Origin: Desulfotomaculum copahuensis
Lineage (GTDB): Bacteria > Bacillota > Desulfotomaculia > Desulfotomaculales > Desulfovirgulaceae
DNA: 64,000 nucleotides
Assembly: GCF_001655685.1 (NCBI RefSeq)
Contig: NZ_LYVF01000106.1
Location: 1 to 64,000, forward strand
Direction of reading: 5' to 3'
This document shows positions 34,076-43,318 of the stretch, piece after piece (position 1 is the first letter of the stretch; every line of letters begins with the position of its first letter). Made by a program: the position numbers and the translations under genes. The notes under the pieces are model-generated. The model saw only the letters and a list, made by a program, of their open reading frames with translations. It was not told the origin of the DNA and did no database searches.

Positions 34076-35433
34076 GAGTGTTGCTGGTTTCGCTGAACCG
34101 GGAAAAAATCCCCTATCCCGTACCGCCCCTTGGCCTTGCAAGCGTGGCGGCCTCCCTCCGCCAGGCCGGACATGCCGTTTCGCTGCTCGACCTGTGTTTT
34201 TGCCCCGGCCCGGTGGAGGAACTGCAGCGGCGGATTGAAACTTTCGTTCCGGAAGTGATCGGCCTATCCATCCGCAACATTGACAATGTCAAGTATCCTT
34301 TGTCCATCAACGAGTTTTACCTGCCCCGCTTCCGGGTGCCGGTGGAAGTCTGCCGTCAGGCCGGCGTACCGGTGATTCCCGGCGGCTCCGGATTTTCCGT
34401 GCTACCCGGCCCCATTCTCGAATATTTCAATTTGGATTACGGGGTGGTCGGCGACGGGGAACTGGCCATGGTTCACCTGCTGCAGGCCCTGACGAACGGC
34501 GGGGATCCCGGTTCGGTACCGGGTGTGATTTCACGGCGCGGCGGAAAGCAGGAGCAAGTTGGGGCCTGGCTCTGCCGTGAACTTGATACCCTGCCCCTGC
34601 CGGCGCGGGATTTGATTGCCCGGGGAAGCTACCGCACGGCCGGCGGGAAGCCGGTGGGCAACATCCAGAGCAAGCGGGGCTGTCCGATGAGTTGCAGCTA
34701 CTGTGTCTATCCCCGGGTTGAGGGCCGGATGATGCGCCTGCGTTCTCCCGGCCTGGTGGCGGACGAACTGGAATATATGACCGGTCATCTGCATATTCAC
34801 CACATACATTTTGTTGATTCACTCTTCAATGTCCCGCTGGAGCATGCCGAAGCCATCTGCCGGGAAATTATCCGGCGGGAAATAAAGGTGCAGTGGGTGG
34901 CCACATTCTATTCCCATCCGGATTATTGTAGTACGGAATTTCTAACGCTGGCCAAAGAGGCGGGATGCGCCCTGGTGGAACTGGGCATCGACTCCTGCAG
35001 CGACCGCGTGCTGGAGGGTCTGGGCAAAAGTTTTTCCGCCTCCGCAGTGCTTGCGGTGCTGGAGAACTGCCGGCGGGCCGGAGTGAACTTTATGCCCTTC
35101 CTGCTTCTGGGCGGTCCGGGGGAAAACCGGGCGACCTTGCGGGAGAGCCTTTTGCACATGGAACAGGCGGGAACGACAGTCCTGCTGGCCAATGTGGGCA
35201 TCCGCCTGTACCCGGGAACGGCGCTTGCCGGCCGGGCGGCGGAAGAAGGAGTGGCCGGCGGCGATTTGTTCAACCCGGCATTTTATGTTTCGCCGGAACT
35301 GAACGGCGACTGGGAAAACGTGCTGGCGGAATTCGGGTCCAGAAACAAACACTGGTCTATCCCTTATCTGGCCCGCACGGCCGGGGAATACGCGGAGCAC
35401 GACGGCCGGTGCCGTGTTTCAGATCTTTTTTAA
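34072..35433 (+). CDS. B12-binding-type radical SAM protein no. 1
   Basis: A 453-residue class-B-like radical SAM protein. The N-terminal Rossmann region (about 1-150) has the B12-domain fold pattern (VLLVSLNREK...PPLGLASVAASLRQAGH...VIPGGSGFS...VVGDGE). The cluster motif is CPMSCSYC (Cys 204, 208, 211), canonical CX3CX2C. A later VELGIDSCSDRVLEGLGK and LLLGGPGENRATL are typical of the family. No DxHxxG is seen, as in many BchE-like proteins. The start TTG overlaps the glycosyltransferase stop (TTGA); GAGG lies upstream. Substrate unknown; methyl transfer, ring closure or rearrangement are all possible. Confidence 0.87.
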   Translation: MRVLLVSLNREKIPYPVPPLGLASVAASLRQAGHAVSLLDLCFCPGPVEELQRRIETFVPEVIGLSIRNIDNVKYPLSINEFYLPRFRVPVEVCRQAGVPVIPGGSGFSVLPGPILEYFNLDYGVVGDGELAMVHLLQALTNGGDPGSVPGVISRRGGKQEQVGAWLCRELDTLPLPARDLIARGSYRTAGGKPVGNIQSKRGCPMSCSYCVYPRVEGRMMRLRSPGLVADELEYMTGHLHIHHIHFVDSLFNVPLEHAEAICREIIRREIKVQWVATFYSHPDYCSTEFLTLAKEAGCALVELGIDSCSDRVLEGLGKSFSASAVLAVLENCRRAGVNFMPFLLLGGPGENRATLRESLLHMEQAGTTVLLANVGIRLYPGTALAGRAAEEGVAGGDLFNPAFYVSPELNGDWENVLAEFGSRNKHWSIPYLARTAGEYAEHDGRCRVSDLF

Positions 35434-35446
35434 AGGGGAGAAAGGC

Positions 35447-36793
35447 GTGCCGTACCGGGATTTGCGTGATTTTATGACTGTTCTGGCGGAATGCGGCCAG
35501 TTGAAACGGGTGGTGCGGGAAGTGGATCCCGTTTTTGGGATTGCCGCCGGGATCCGGAAGATGTCCGATACAGGCGGTCCGGCGTTGTATTTCGAGCGGA
35601 TCAAGGGACACCGGATGCCGGTGGTGGGCGGGCTGTGCCAGGATCGTCAAAAGGCGCTGCTGGCGCTGGAAGCGTCTTCATGGGCGGACGGAATTGAACG
35701 GGTGCGCCGGGGAGTGGCCAGTCCCCTGGTACCGGTGGTTGTTGCGGATGCCCCCTGCCGGGAAGTGGTTTACACCGGAGAGCAGATCAACCTTTTTGAT
35801 CTGCCGGTTCCCGTCCTGCACGCGTCTGATTCCGGACCCTTTATCACCGCCGGGGTGCAGATCAGCCGGGATCCCCAAACCGGGTGCAATAATGCCGCTA
35901 TTTCCCGTCTGGAATTAAAAGGACCGCGGCATATGTTGATCAAAACCTATCCCTTTCAGCATCTGGCCATGCAGTTAAGCCGGGCGGAAGCCCTGGGCCG
36001 CCCCCTGGAGGTGGCCACCGCCATCGGTCTGGATCCGGTAATTCTTTACGCCTCCCAGGTGAAGGTTCCCTATGGGGTGGACGAACTGGCCGTGGCCGGC
36101 GGCATCAGGGGAGTACCGGTGGAGGTGGTGCCCGCTCTGACAGTGGATCTGGCGGTGCCGGCGCGGGCCGAGATCGTCATCGAGGGACGCATTCTGCCCG
36201 GCGTGCGGGAAATGGAGGGCAGTTTCGGCGAGTTCACGGGTTACTACGGTGCTCGGGAGGAAAGCCCCGTGCTCGAGGTGACCGCGCTCACCTGCCGGCG
36301 GGACGCCGTGCTGCAGGTGGTGATGACCGGCCTGCCCTGCACGGAAAATCATGTATTAAAGACTTTCGGCTATGAAGCAGCCCTGTGGGAACGGTTGAAA
36401 GCAAGCTATCCGGAAGTGCAGGGAGTCTGCTATCAGACATCGGCCGGCACCCAGTTCAATGTGGTTGTTTCCTTGCGGCAGAGGTACCGGGGGCAGGCGC
36501 GATCGCTGCTCCTGGCGGTGCTCGGCGATGCCCTGCACCCGAAAACGGTGATTGTGGTTGATGACGATGTGGACATCTATGACCCGGTACAGGTGAACTG
36601 GGCCGTGGCCACCCGGGTACAGCCGGCGCGGGATGTCATTATTCTGGAGCACATCCCCGGGGGCGACCTGGATCCTTCCGCGCCGGCAATGGGTATCACC
36701 TCGGTAATGGGTATTGACGCCACCCGCCCGTACGGACAGGCATTCGCTGAAGTCGTCCAGGTGCCGGGTGTCCGCGATTTCCGGATTGAATAA
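35447..36793 (+). CDS. UbiD-family prenylated-FMN decarboxylase
   Basis: A 448-residue UbiD relative. It carries the family text SRLELKGPRHM with an Arg (154) at the expected position, the EGSFGEFTGYYG block holding the catalytic Glu pair (257, 262) and a C-terminal GGDLDPSAPAMG. UbiD enzymes decarboxylate (or carboxylate) aromatic and alpha,beta-unsaturated acids with prenyl-FMN. GTG 35447 has AAAGGGGAG before it. No UbiX for cofactor synthesis is in the window. In this operon it could remove the carboxyl of an aryl or polyenoic acid. Confidence 0.92.
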   Translation: MPYRDLRDFMTVLAECGQLKRVVREVDPVFGIAAGIRKMSDTGGPALYFERIKGHRMPVVGGLCQDRQKALLALEASSWADGIERVRRGVASPLVPVVVADAPCREVVYTGEQINLFDLPVPVLHASDSGPFITAGVQISRDPQTGCNNAAISRLELKGPRHMLIKTYPFQHLAMQLSRAEALGRPLEVATAIGLDPVILYASQVKVPYGVDELAVAGGIRGVPVEVVPALTVDLAVPARAEIVIEGRILPGVREMEGSFGEFTGYYGAREESPVLEVTALTCRRDAVLQVVMTGLPCTENHVLKTFGYEAALWERLKASYPEVQGVCYQTSAGTQFNVVVSLRQRYRGQARSLLLAVLGDALHPKTVIVVDDDVDIYDPVQVNWAVATRVQPARDVIILEHIPGGDLDPSAPAMGITSVMGIDATRPYGQAFAEVVQVPGVRDFRIE

Positions 36794-36837
36794 ACGGGCA
36801 GGTTTTTTATCAAGCCGCCTGAAGGGAGGTTCCGAGC

Positions 36838-37524
36838 ATGCGCGACCGGATTCAGGAGAAGGAAGCCCTGGAAGCCGCACCGGTGGTGGAGGAATATGAT
36901 TTGATGAGCCGGTCCGGGCATATGCGCAAGCAATACAAATTAATGGCTGGAAAAATTTTATCCCTGCTGCCGGCCGGGGGTGAGGTTCTGGACATCGGTA
37001 CCGGACCGGGATGTCTGGCCGTTGAAATCGCCCGCCGTCACCCCGCCGTCCGGGTCACCGGACTGGATCTTTCGGAAAACATGCTGCAGGCGGCCGCCCG
37101 GCGGGCGGCCGGGAACGGCATCACCGGGCGCACCACCTGGGTACAGGGTGACGCGGCCAATCTCGAAATGTTTGACGGGAACAGTTTTGACGCCGTGGTC
37201 AGCATGGGGTCCATGCATCACTGGCACCGCCCGGTAACGGTGTTCAACGAAGCTTACCGTGTGCTAAAACCGGGCGGGTTTATTTTGGTCCGTGATTTAC
37301 GTTGGGGTTGGCCCTTGAAGCTGATCAAAACCATGTGCGCTTTTTACATGCCTCCTTTTCTGCGCGGGGTGCGGCAGGAGTACCTGGATTCAATCAATTC
37401 GGCCTACACCATGCAGGAGATTGACGAATTTTTAAAGTCTTCCATGCTGCCGGAATGGACGCTTAGCGGGGACTGGCTGGCCATGAACATAAAGGCCGTT
37501 GCCGTTGATGGAGGGAGCCGGTGA
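36838..37524 (+). CDS. SAM-dependent methyltransferase, UbiE-like
   Basis: A 228-residue class I methyltransferase. Motif I is VLDIGTGPGCLAVEIARRHP, post-I VTGLDLSENML, and a VSMGSMHHW stretch precedes EAYRVLKPGGFILV. The C-terminal cap (about 150-215) is helical with several aromatic residues. The protein is like UbiE/COQ5 enzymes that methylate ring carbons, but the acceptor cannot be assigned. GGGAGG precedes ATG 36838. Its stop overlaps the next start by one base. Confidence 0.87.
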   Translation: MRDRIQEKEALEAAPVVEEYDLMSRSGHMRKQYKLMAGKILSLLPAGGEVLDIGTGPGCLAVEIARRHPAVRVTGLDLSENMLQAAARRAAGNGITGRTTWVQGDAANLEMFDGNSFDAVVSMGSMHHWHRPVTVFNEAYRVLKPGGFILVRDLRWGWPLKLIKTMCAFYMPPFLRGVRQEYLDSINSAYTMQEIDEFLKSSMLPEWTLSGDWLAMNIKAVAVDGGSR

Positions 37525-39251
37525 TGTCCATGCTGACCTCGTCTACCGACGTGCTTGTAATTGGCAGCGGCGGCGCCGGGTGCCGGGCGGCCATCGCCGC
37601 CCGGGGGGAAGGCGCCCGGGTGATGCTGGTCACCAAGGACCGGCTGGAGCACGGCGGCGTAACGCTGATGGCCCCCTTTTCCTGTTGTGCCGCCTTTGGC
37701 CACGCCGACCGGCGGGACAACTCCGGGGAACATTTTAAGGACACCGTGCAGGGGGGCGCGTATTTAAGCAACCGCCGCCTGGTGGAAGTGTTTGCAGCTG
37801 AAGCGCCGCAACGTATCCGGGAGCTGGAAGCTTACGGGGTGACTTTTGACAAAAATGGAGACTGCTATGAGCAGGTGGCTATTCCCGGTCATTCCTTCCC
37901 CCGCGGAGTACATGCCGGGTTTGAAACCGGCCGGCAGTTTCAAAAGGCGTTAAACAAAGAGATTAGAAAAATGGATATAACCGTCCGGGAATACTTTATG
38001 GTCCTGGACCTGCTGCTGGAAGGGGACCGGGTGGCGGGTGTGCTGGCCTGGGATATGGCGGCCGGACAATTCGAGGTGGTTTGCTGCCGTTCGGTAGTCC
38101 TGGCCACCGGAGGCGTACAGGAGCTTTATCATCCTTATTGCAGCGCTACGGCCGGCACCACCGGGGACGGGCACGCACTGGCCCTGAAAGCCGGCGCCGT
38201 GCTGGTGGACATGGAATTTATCCAGTTCTATCCCACCTGTGTGGTCTGGCCACCCGTTCTATGGGGCCTGCATGAGGTTTCCATGCTGGTTTATATGCTT
38301 CAGGGACGTTTATACAATAAATTGGGCGAGCGTTTCATGCCCCGGGTTGATCCCCGGCGGGCCGAGCTTACCACCCGTGATCTGCTGAGCCGGGGGATCG
38401 CCGGGGAAATCCTGGCCGGCCGGGGCAGCCCCCACGGCGGGGTCTACCTGAGCGTGTCCCACCTGCCGCAGAATGCGGTGCGTGATTTCATGGAGCACTG
38501 GTTCCCCGGGAATGTGATGCGGGGGTACGATCTGAACGGAGCGGGTCTGGATGTTTGCCGGGATGCCTTTGAAGTGGCGCCATTTGCCCATTTTACCATG
38601 GGTGGGGTAAAAATTGACGCCGACGGCCGCACCAGTCTGAACGGCTTGCTGGCGGCCGGCGAGGTGGCCGGCGGTCTGCACGGGGCCAACCGCCTGCAGG
38701 GCAATGCCCTGGCCGAGACGCAGGTTTTCGGCCGCCGGGCCGGTCTGGCCGCCGCCTCGCAGCAGACGGCGGAGCGGGGTGAGCCGATGCCGGCGGCGCA
38801 CAGGGCGCTGGAGCGCTACCGGGGATGGTTGAGCCGGCGGAGCGGCAAAAGCCATCATCATTTTAGAAGACGCCTGCAAGAGCTGATGTGGGAAAAGGCG
38901 GGTGTATTGCGGGAAGGGGACGGTTTGAAGCGCGCCGCGGCCGAACTGTACGCCCTGCGGCAGGAGTTCGAACGGGCAGTGGCCCTGCGGGATGATGGAA
39001 TGGTCTACAATCACGAGTTTATGGGGGCGCTGGAAACAGCAAACATGCTCGACGTGGCACAGGCGGTGATTCTGGCGGCCGGGGCCAGGGAGGAAACCCG
39101 GGGGGCACATGCCCGGCTGGATTTCCCGTCCCGGGACGACGAAAACTGGCTGGTCAACGGACTGGTGCAATATACGGACGGAGCATGGAGCATCCGGCAT
39201 GAACCGGTGGCAGCGGCGGTTGAAACAGGAGGGATGGCCGGTGGCGACTGA
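37524..39251 (+). CDS. Fumarate-reductase/succinate-dehydrogenase-like flavoprotein
   Basis: A 575-residue FAD protein of the FrdA/SdhA/NadB family. FAD motif VLVIGSGGAGCRAAIAA is near the start; HFTMGGVKID, LLAAGEVAGGLHGANRLQGN and the C-terminal helical bundle with a SGKSHHHF stretch follow. ATG 37524 has GGAGGG upstream and overlaps the methyltransferase stop. The usual partner (SdhB/FrdB) is replaced by the next gene, which keeps only the 2Fe-2S domain. It may reduce or dehydrogenate a bound alkene or enone. No anchor subunits are present, so it is probably soluble. Confidence 0.86.
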   Translation: MSMLTSSTDVLVIGSGGAGCRAAIAARGEGARVMLVTKDRLEHGGVTLMAPFSCCAAFGHADRRDNSGEHFKDTVQGGAYLSNRRLVEVFAAEAPQRIRELEAYGVTFDKNGDCYEQVAIPGHSFPRGVHAGFETGRQFQKALNKEIRKMDITVREYFMVLDLLLEGDRVAGVLAWDMAAGQFEVVCCRSVVLATGGVQELYHPYCSATAGTTGDGHALALKAGAVLVDMEFIQFYPTCVVWPPVLWGLHEVSMLVYMLQGRLYNKLGERFMPRVDPRRAELTTRDLLSRGIAGEILAGRGSPHGGVYLSVSHLPQNAVRDFMEHWFPGNVMRGYDLNGAGLDVCRDAFEVAPFAHFTMGGVKIDADGRTSLNGLLAAGEVAGGLHGANRLQGNALAETQVFGRRAGLAAASQQTAERGEPMPAAHRALERYRGWLSRRSGKSHHHFRRRLQELMWEKAGVLREGDGLKRAAAELYALRQEFERAVALRDDGMVYNHEFMGALETANMLDVAQAVILAAGAREETRGAHARLDFPSRDDENWLVNGLVQYTDGAWSIRHEPVAAAVETGGMAGGD

Positions 39252-40209
39252 GGAGCGGGGTATGGTCCGGGTTTGGCGGAGTGACGGCGGGCGGTTTGAA
39301 CAGTATGACGGGGTGGCTTATCAGGGGCGTACGGTGTTGGACGTGCTGGTGGATATACAAAGCCATTATGATCCCACGCTGGCTTTTCCCGTCTCCTGCC
39401 GCCGGGGATTGTGCGGCGGTTGCCGGATCAAGGTGAACGGTCTGGAGGTTCCGGCCTGCCGCACCCCGGCCGGGCGGGAGATGACCCTGGAACCGGTCAG
39501 CCGGGAGCGTGTATTAAGAGATTTGGTGGTGCGCCCCCGGAAACCGCCGGTCTGCCTGGTTCTTACCGGGCCCCCGGCGTCCGGGAAAAGCACTGTTGCC
39601 CGCGGTGTGCTGAAGGCAGTGGATGGCCGGGTGGCCCTGATTAATGGTGATCAGGTCGCCCATTTGATCTACAAGTGTATTTATTCCGGAGCGCAGCTGG
39701 ATTTGAAATACCGGAATATCAGGTCTCTGGCCGCCAACTTTATAACCCGGGATTATGATCTGATTATTGATGATTTTTTCAAACGGACCGCCGATTGGGA
39801 GGGGTTGCTGGCCCATTTGGCGGCCATGCAGGCCCGTACGCTGACGGTGCGCCTTACTGCGCCGGAGGATGTGCTGCTGGACCGTAACCGGTTGCGTGCG
39901 GCGGATGAGTTTCTGCCCGCCGGACGGGTGCTCGCCCTGGCGGAATTGGAGCGGCAAAACAAGCTGCGTGCGGATCTGGTTCTGAATACGGCCGGGCGGG
40001 ACGAGGCGGAAATTATCTCCCTGCTTTCATCCCGGTTTTTGCTCCTTGCCGGCGCCACCCGGGAGGAAAGAAAGAAAGAACAGGCAGTTGTTGCCGGTGA
40101 TCCCCGCTTGCAATATCATAAACGTTGTTTTGGCCCTTTGATGGGGAACAGTTGCAGCGCCGTTCCAGAGGATGCCGCACGGGGGGGAGAGGCAAATGCT
40201 GTTGAATAA
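39241..40209 (+). CDS. 2Fe-2S ferredoxin domain fused to P-loop kinase
   Basis: A 322-residue two-domain protein. The N-terminal part (about 8-95) is an SdhB-like plant-type 2Fe-2S domain with Cys 53, 58, 61 and 73 (SCRRGLCGGCRI...PAC). The second part starts with Walker A LTGPPASGKSTVARG (110-124), then VALINGDQVAHLIY and IIDDFF, as in small-molecule or nucleotide kinases of the AAA_33/zeta type. The second half of SdhB with its 4Fe-4S and 3Fe-4S clusters is missing. GTG 39241 is 11 bases inside the flavoprotein gene and has GGAGG upstream. It probably passes electrons to the flavoprotein; what the kinase phosphorylates is unknown. Confidence 0.75.
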   Translation: MATEERGMVRVWRSDGGRFEQYDGVAYQGRTVLDVLVDIQSHYDPTLAFPVSCRRGLCGGCRIKVNGLEVPACRTPAGREMTLEPVSRERVLRDLVVRPRKPPVCLVLTGPPASGKSTVARGVLKAVDGRVALINGDQVAHLIYKCIYSGAQLDLKYRNIRSLAANFITRDYDLIIDDFFKRTADWEGLLAHLAAMQARTLTVRLTAPEDVLLDRNRLRAADEFLPAGRVLALAELERQNKLRADLVLNTAGRDEAEIISLLSSRFLLLAGATREERKKEQAVVAGDPRLQYHKRCFGPLMGNSCSAVPEDAARGGEANAVE

Positions 40210-41347
40210 TGTTTCGATCGTTGACGCCCGTGGCCGCCGGGAGGGTATGATGCTTTGTCTGGAAGAAGGATACATAGTCCTGGCGCGCAAAGGTTACGCC
40301 GGTGACGGGGGCCTTGATCTGTCCGGCTTCACCGTCCTGCCCGGCTTGATTGATAGTCATGTGCACCTGCAGCTTGATGGCGGCGCCGATCCCCTGGCCG
40401 GTGTGAACTTCAGTCCGCCACTGCGGGAGAGGTGTCTGGAACTGCTCCGGCGGGGCGTGGTCGGCCTGCGGGACGCCGGGGGGGCATTCAACCCCGGTTA
40501 TGCGCAGGCCGTCCTGGAGCCCCCGGAATGCTTCCCCCGGCTGATATGCTGCGGCCGGCCGCTGACCGTGCCGGGGGGGCACTGCGCAGCCATCGGTGAA
40601 CCGGTACGGGGCGAAAAGGAAATCCGTTCCGCCGTCCAGCGTCAATTGTCCGGAGAAGGCGGCTGGATCAAGATCATGCTGACCACCGGCGTGGTCACCG
40701 GGAACAGGCCGCCCGGTCAGCTGCAATTTTCCTTTGACGAATTGCTTGCCGCCGCAATTGAAGCGCACGGTTGCGGGGCTAAAGTGGCGGCGCATGTACA
40801 AAGCCGGGAGGGCGTGGCCATGGCCGTCTCCGCCGGAGTGGACAGCATTGAACACGGCCTGGGCTTGACGGTGGAACTGGCCCGGGAAATGGCCCGGCGG
40901 GAGATCACCCTGGTTTCCACCTGCACCGGCTTTGCGGCGATGGCTGGAAAAGGCCGGGGCGAGATGGCGGAAAAGGCCGCCCGGGCGCTACAGGAGCAAT
41001 TGCGTGCCGTGGCCGTGGCCCGCGGGTGCGGCGTGCGCATAGTGGCCGGTTCCGACGCCGGAACACCATACAACGGTTTTTGCGGCATAACCGCCGAGCT
41101 GGGCTGGCTGCGCCGGGCCGGGCTGAGCTGGCCGGAAGCACTGGCCAGTTGCACCATCCAGGCGGCAAAAATGCTTGGTTGGAACGGGCTGGGACTGGTG
41201 GCGCCCGGCTATCGTGGCGATCTGCTGATCGTGACCGGCGATCCGCTGCAAGATCCGGCAGCGCTGGACAATGTGGCGCAGGTCCTGCGCGGGTGCATTC
41301 CGGCGGCCGGCAAAGCGGATCTGTGGGCGAAGGAGGGAATAGCATGA
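40196..41347 (+). CDS. Metal-dependent amidohydrolase
   Basis: A 383-residue amidohydrolase-superfamily protein. The metal ligands can be followed: HVHL in LPGLIDSHVHL, a Lys in WIKIMLTTGVVTG, His in KVAAHVQSR, His in SIEHGLG and Asp in IVAGSDAGTPYNG. This is the imidazolonepropionase/prolidase-like subtype (COG1228). The ATG lies 14 bases inside the previous gene after GGGGGGAGAGG. A C-N hydrolysis in the pathway or proofreading of dead-end products is plausible; the substrate is unknown. Confidence 0.86.
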   Translation: MLLNNVSIVDARGRREGMMLCLEEGYIVLARKGYAGDGGLDLSGFTVLPGLIDSHVHLQLDGGADPLAGVNFSPPLRERCLELLRRGVVGLRDAGGAFNPGYAQAVLEPPECFPRLICCGRPLTVPGGHCAAIGEPVRGEKEIRSAVQRQLSGEGGWIKIMLTTGVVTGNRPPGQLQFSFDELLAAAIEAHGCGAKVAAHVQSREGVAMAVSAGVDSIEHGLGLTVELAREMARREITLVSTCTGFAAMAGKGRGEMAEKAARALQEQLRAVAVARGCGVRIVAGSDAGTPYNGFCGITAELGWLRRAGLSWPEALASCTIQAAKMLGWNGLGLVAPGYRGDLLIVTGDPLQDPAALDNVAQVLRGCIPAAGKADLWAKEGIA

Positions 41348-42390
41348 TGCAAATACTTGCTCCGGTAAACGGTTCCGGGCAGGTGCCTTTAATGGTCAAA
41401 GCGGGGGCGACGGAGCTCTTTTGCGGCTATACCGACGGCAGCTGGATGTCCGACTACAACCGTCCGGAGGCTGATGAAACCGGCACCCAGCAACTTTCTT
41501 TGAACCGCCGGGAGTCGCCTTTTGCCAATATCACCAGCTACGACGAACTGAAAAAAACGGCCGCAAAGGCCGGGGAGCTCGGAGTGCCCCTGTATGCGAC
41601 GGTCAACGCCCCCTACTACACCGGCCGGAATTACCCGTTCATCCTGGAGTATATACGCGCCCTGCAGGAAGCAGGAGTATCCGGCATAGTGGTGGCCGAT
41701 CCGGGATTAATCCAGGCCGTCGGTGAACAGGAAATGGGGATCAAGATCATTTTAAGCACCTGCACGCAAGTGGCCAATATTGCCGCCGCCCGTTTCTTTC
41801 AATCCCTGGGGGTTTCGCGGATTACTTTTCCCCGTCACATCACCCTGCGTGAAATGGCCCGGATCACCGCTGCTGTGCCGGAAATGGAGTATGAATGCCT
41901 GATCCTGGAGGACCGCTGTGTTTTTGACGACGGGAATTGCAATACGCTGCACTGTGCCGGGGAATTTTGCCGGGACGACTGGACGACCTCCTATTACGCC
42001 GCCGCCGGGGAAATCGGTTTTCAGGAGGCGCAGCGGCTGCGGCAGAATGAAACCGCCTACCGGCAGTGGGTACAGCCTTACGTTGATGAAACCGCCGATC
42101 GGGAGGGTTGGCAAAACAATGGCTGCGGTCTGTGCGCGGTGCCCTACGTCATGCGCCATTGCCGCATGACCGCCTTAAAAGTATCCGGGCGCAACCTGCC
42201 CCTGATTCAAAAATTAAAATCCCTGTGGCATTTGGGACGGGCGGTGGAAATGGCCGGCCGGGGGGCGGATCCGGCCGATATCCGCCGGGAAATGCAGCCG
42301 CATCAGGTTTTCCCGGAATTATGCCAGCTGGGCTACCGGTGTTATTTCCCCGACGCCTTTGACGGGCGGGAAGCAAAGAAGGTGAGTTGA
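41344..42390 (+). CDS. U32-family protein no. 2
   Basis: A 348-residue U32 superfamily protein opening MQILAPVNGSGQVPLMVKAGATELFCGY, the standard start of this family. Cys 192, 199, 204 and 209 (EDRCVFDDGNCNTLHCAGEFC) and Cys 261, 264 and 273 are candidate Fe-S ligands. The ATG overlaps the amidohydrolase stop; GGAGG is upstream. The next gene encodes a more divergent U32-like protein, so the two may form a heterodimer as UbiU and UbiV do (inference). Confidence 0.8.
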   Translation: MMQILAPVNGSGQVPLMVKAGATELFCGYTDGSWMSDYNRPEADETGTQQLSLNRRESPFANITSYDELKKTAAKAGELGVPLYATVNAPYYTGRNYPFILEYIRALQEAGVSGIVVADPGLIQAVGEQEMGIKIILSTCTQVANIAAARFFQSLGVSRITFPRHITLREMARITAAVPEMEYECLILEDRCVFDDGNCNTLHCAGEFCRDDWTTSYYAAAGEIGFQEAQRLRQNETAYRQWVQPYVDETADREGWQNNGCGLCAVPYVMRHCRMTALKVSGRNLPLIQKLKSLWHLGRAVEMAGRGADPADIRREMQPHQVFPELCQLGYRCYFPDAFDGREAKKVS

Positions 42391-43296
42391 TTGAATGCTG
42401 AATGGGCTTTTTATGTCAGTAAAGCCGCGGATCTATCCCTGATTCAGGAGCCCTTCGCCCCGGCCGCCCACCCCGCCCTGCGGCAGTGGGAACGGCAGGT
42501 CAAAAATGAGCTGGCGGAGCGGTGCGCCCGTCTGCCCCTGACCCGGCTGTATTTTGGCCAGGAGTTTTGCGCCCGCCTGATGCCGGATGCACAGGAAGTA
42601 AAACAGGCCCGGTCTATTGCGCAGGAACGGGGGCTGGGCTTCACCCTGGTCACTCCGTATGTCAATGATGAGCAACTGGGCGCGGTTAAGGAGTTGCTGG
42701 ACTTGTTGGCGGACGACGAGGTGGTGGTCAATGATTACGGCGTGCTGGCCCTGCTGCAGGATTACCCGCGGTTGAAACCGGTGGCCGGCCGGATGCTGGA
42801 GAAGATGATCCGTGATCCACGCTTTGCCGGGGAGGAATACGAAAGTTTTTTCACTCCCGGAGCCAGGGATTTGTTGCGTTCATCGAATATAACCGCCGGC
42901 GGGTACCGCCGCCTGTTGTCCCGTTTCCGGGTTGAACGCGTTGAATTTGATCCCGTGCCCCAGGGCTTTGACACGGAAGTCGGCAACAGCGGTTTCGCCC
43001 TTTCCCTGTATGTGCCCTTTGGTTACGTCTCCACGGGCCGTGTTTGCGTGATGGCCGCCCTTGGGCGGGACGAGGGGGAAAAGTTTAAAATTCACCTGGC
43101 CTGCTCCCGCCAGTGCCGCCGGTACTACCAGTTGATGCGCCGTTTTTACGCCCCCAGCCTGCGGCGGGGGAACGGCGCCAGAATTGAGCTTTTGCGCCGG
43201 GGCAAAACGGTTTTTTACTTAAACCACTTGTCCGGCCGGGATAATTACGGGTCTTTCTTTCAACGTCTGGTCTATCAGCCGGTGGTACCGGCGTGA
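42391..43296 (+). CDS. U32-like protein no. 3, UbiV-like partner
   Basis: A 301-residue protein that I read as a divergent U32 member. Supporting text is GFTLVTPYVNDEQLGAVKELLDLL (in parts), EVVVNDYGVLALLQDYP, a central FRVERVEFDPVPQGFD and a C-terminal Cys group GRVCVMA and HLACSRQCRRYY. UbiV-type proteins have the same VVND-x-G-V-L segment. TTG 42391 starts directly after the previous stop, preceded by AAGGTGAG. It probably pairs with the protein at 41344. Assignment is less certain than for the other two. Confidence 0.65.
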   Translation: MNAEWAFYVSKAADLSLIQEPFAPAAHPALRQWERQVKNELAERCARLPLTRLYFGQEFCARLMPDAQEVKQARSIAQERGLGFTLVTPYVNDEQLGAVKELLDLLADDEVVVNDYGVLALLQDYPRLKPVAGRMLEKMIRDPRFAGEEYESFFTPGARDLLRSSNITAGGYRRLLSRFRVERVEFDPVPQGFDTEVGNSGFALSLYVPFGYVSTGRVCVMAALGRDEGEKFKIHLACSRQCRRYYQLMRRFYAPSLRRGNGARIELLRRGKTVFYLNHLSGRDNYGSFFQRLVYQPVVPA

Positions 43297-43318
43297 AAAT
43301 AAAGGAGGAAACGGGCAG

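Noticed and set aside
41026-41343. Upstream extension of the second U32 gene
   Set aside because: It is a shadow of the amidohydrolase gene; the family start MQILAPV is at 41344-41347.
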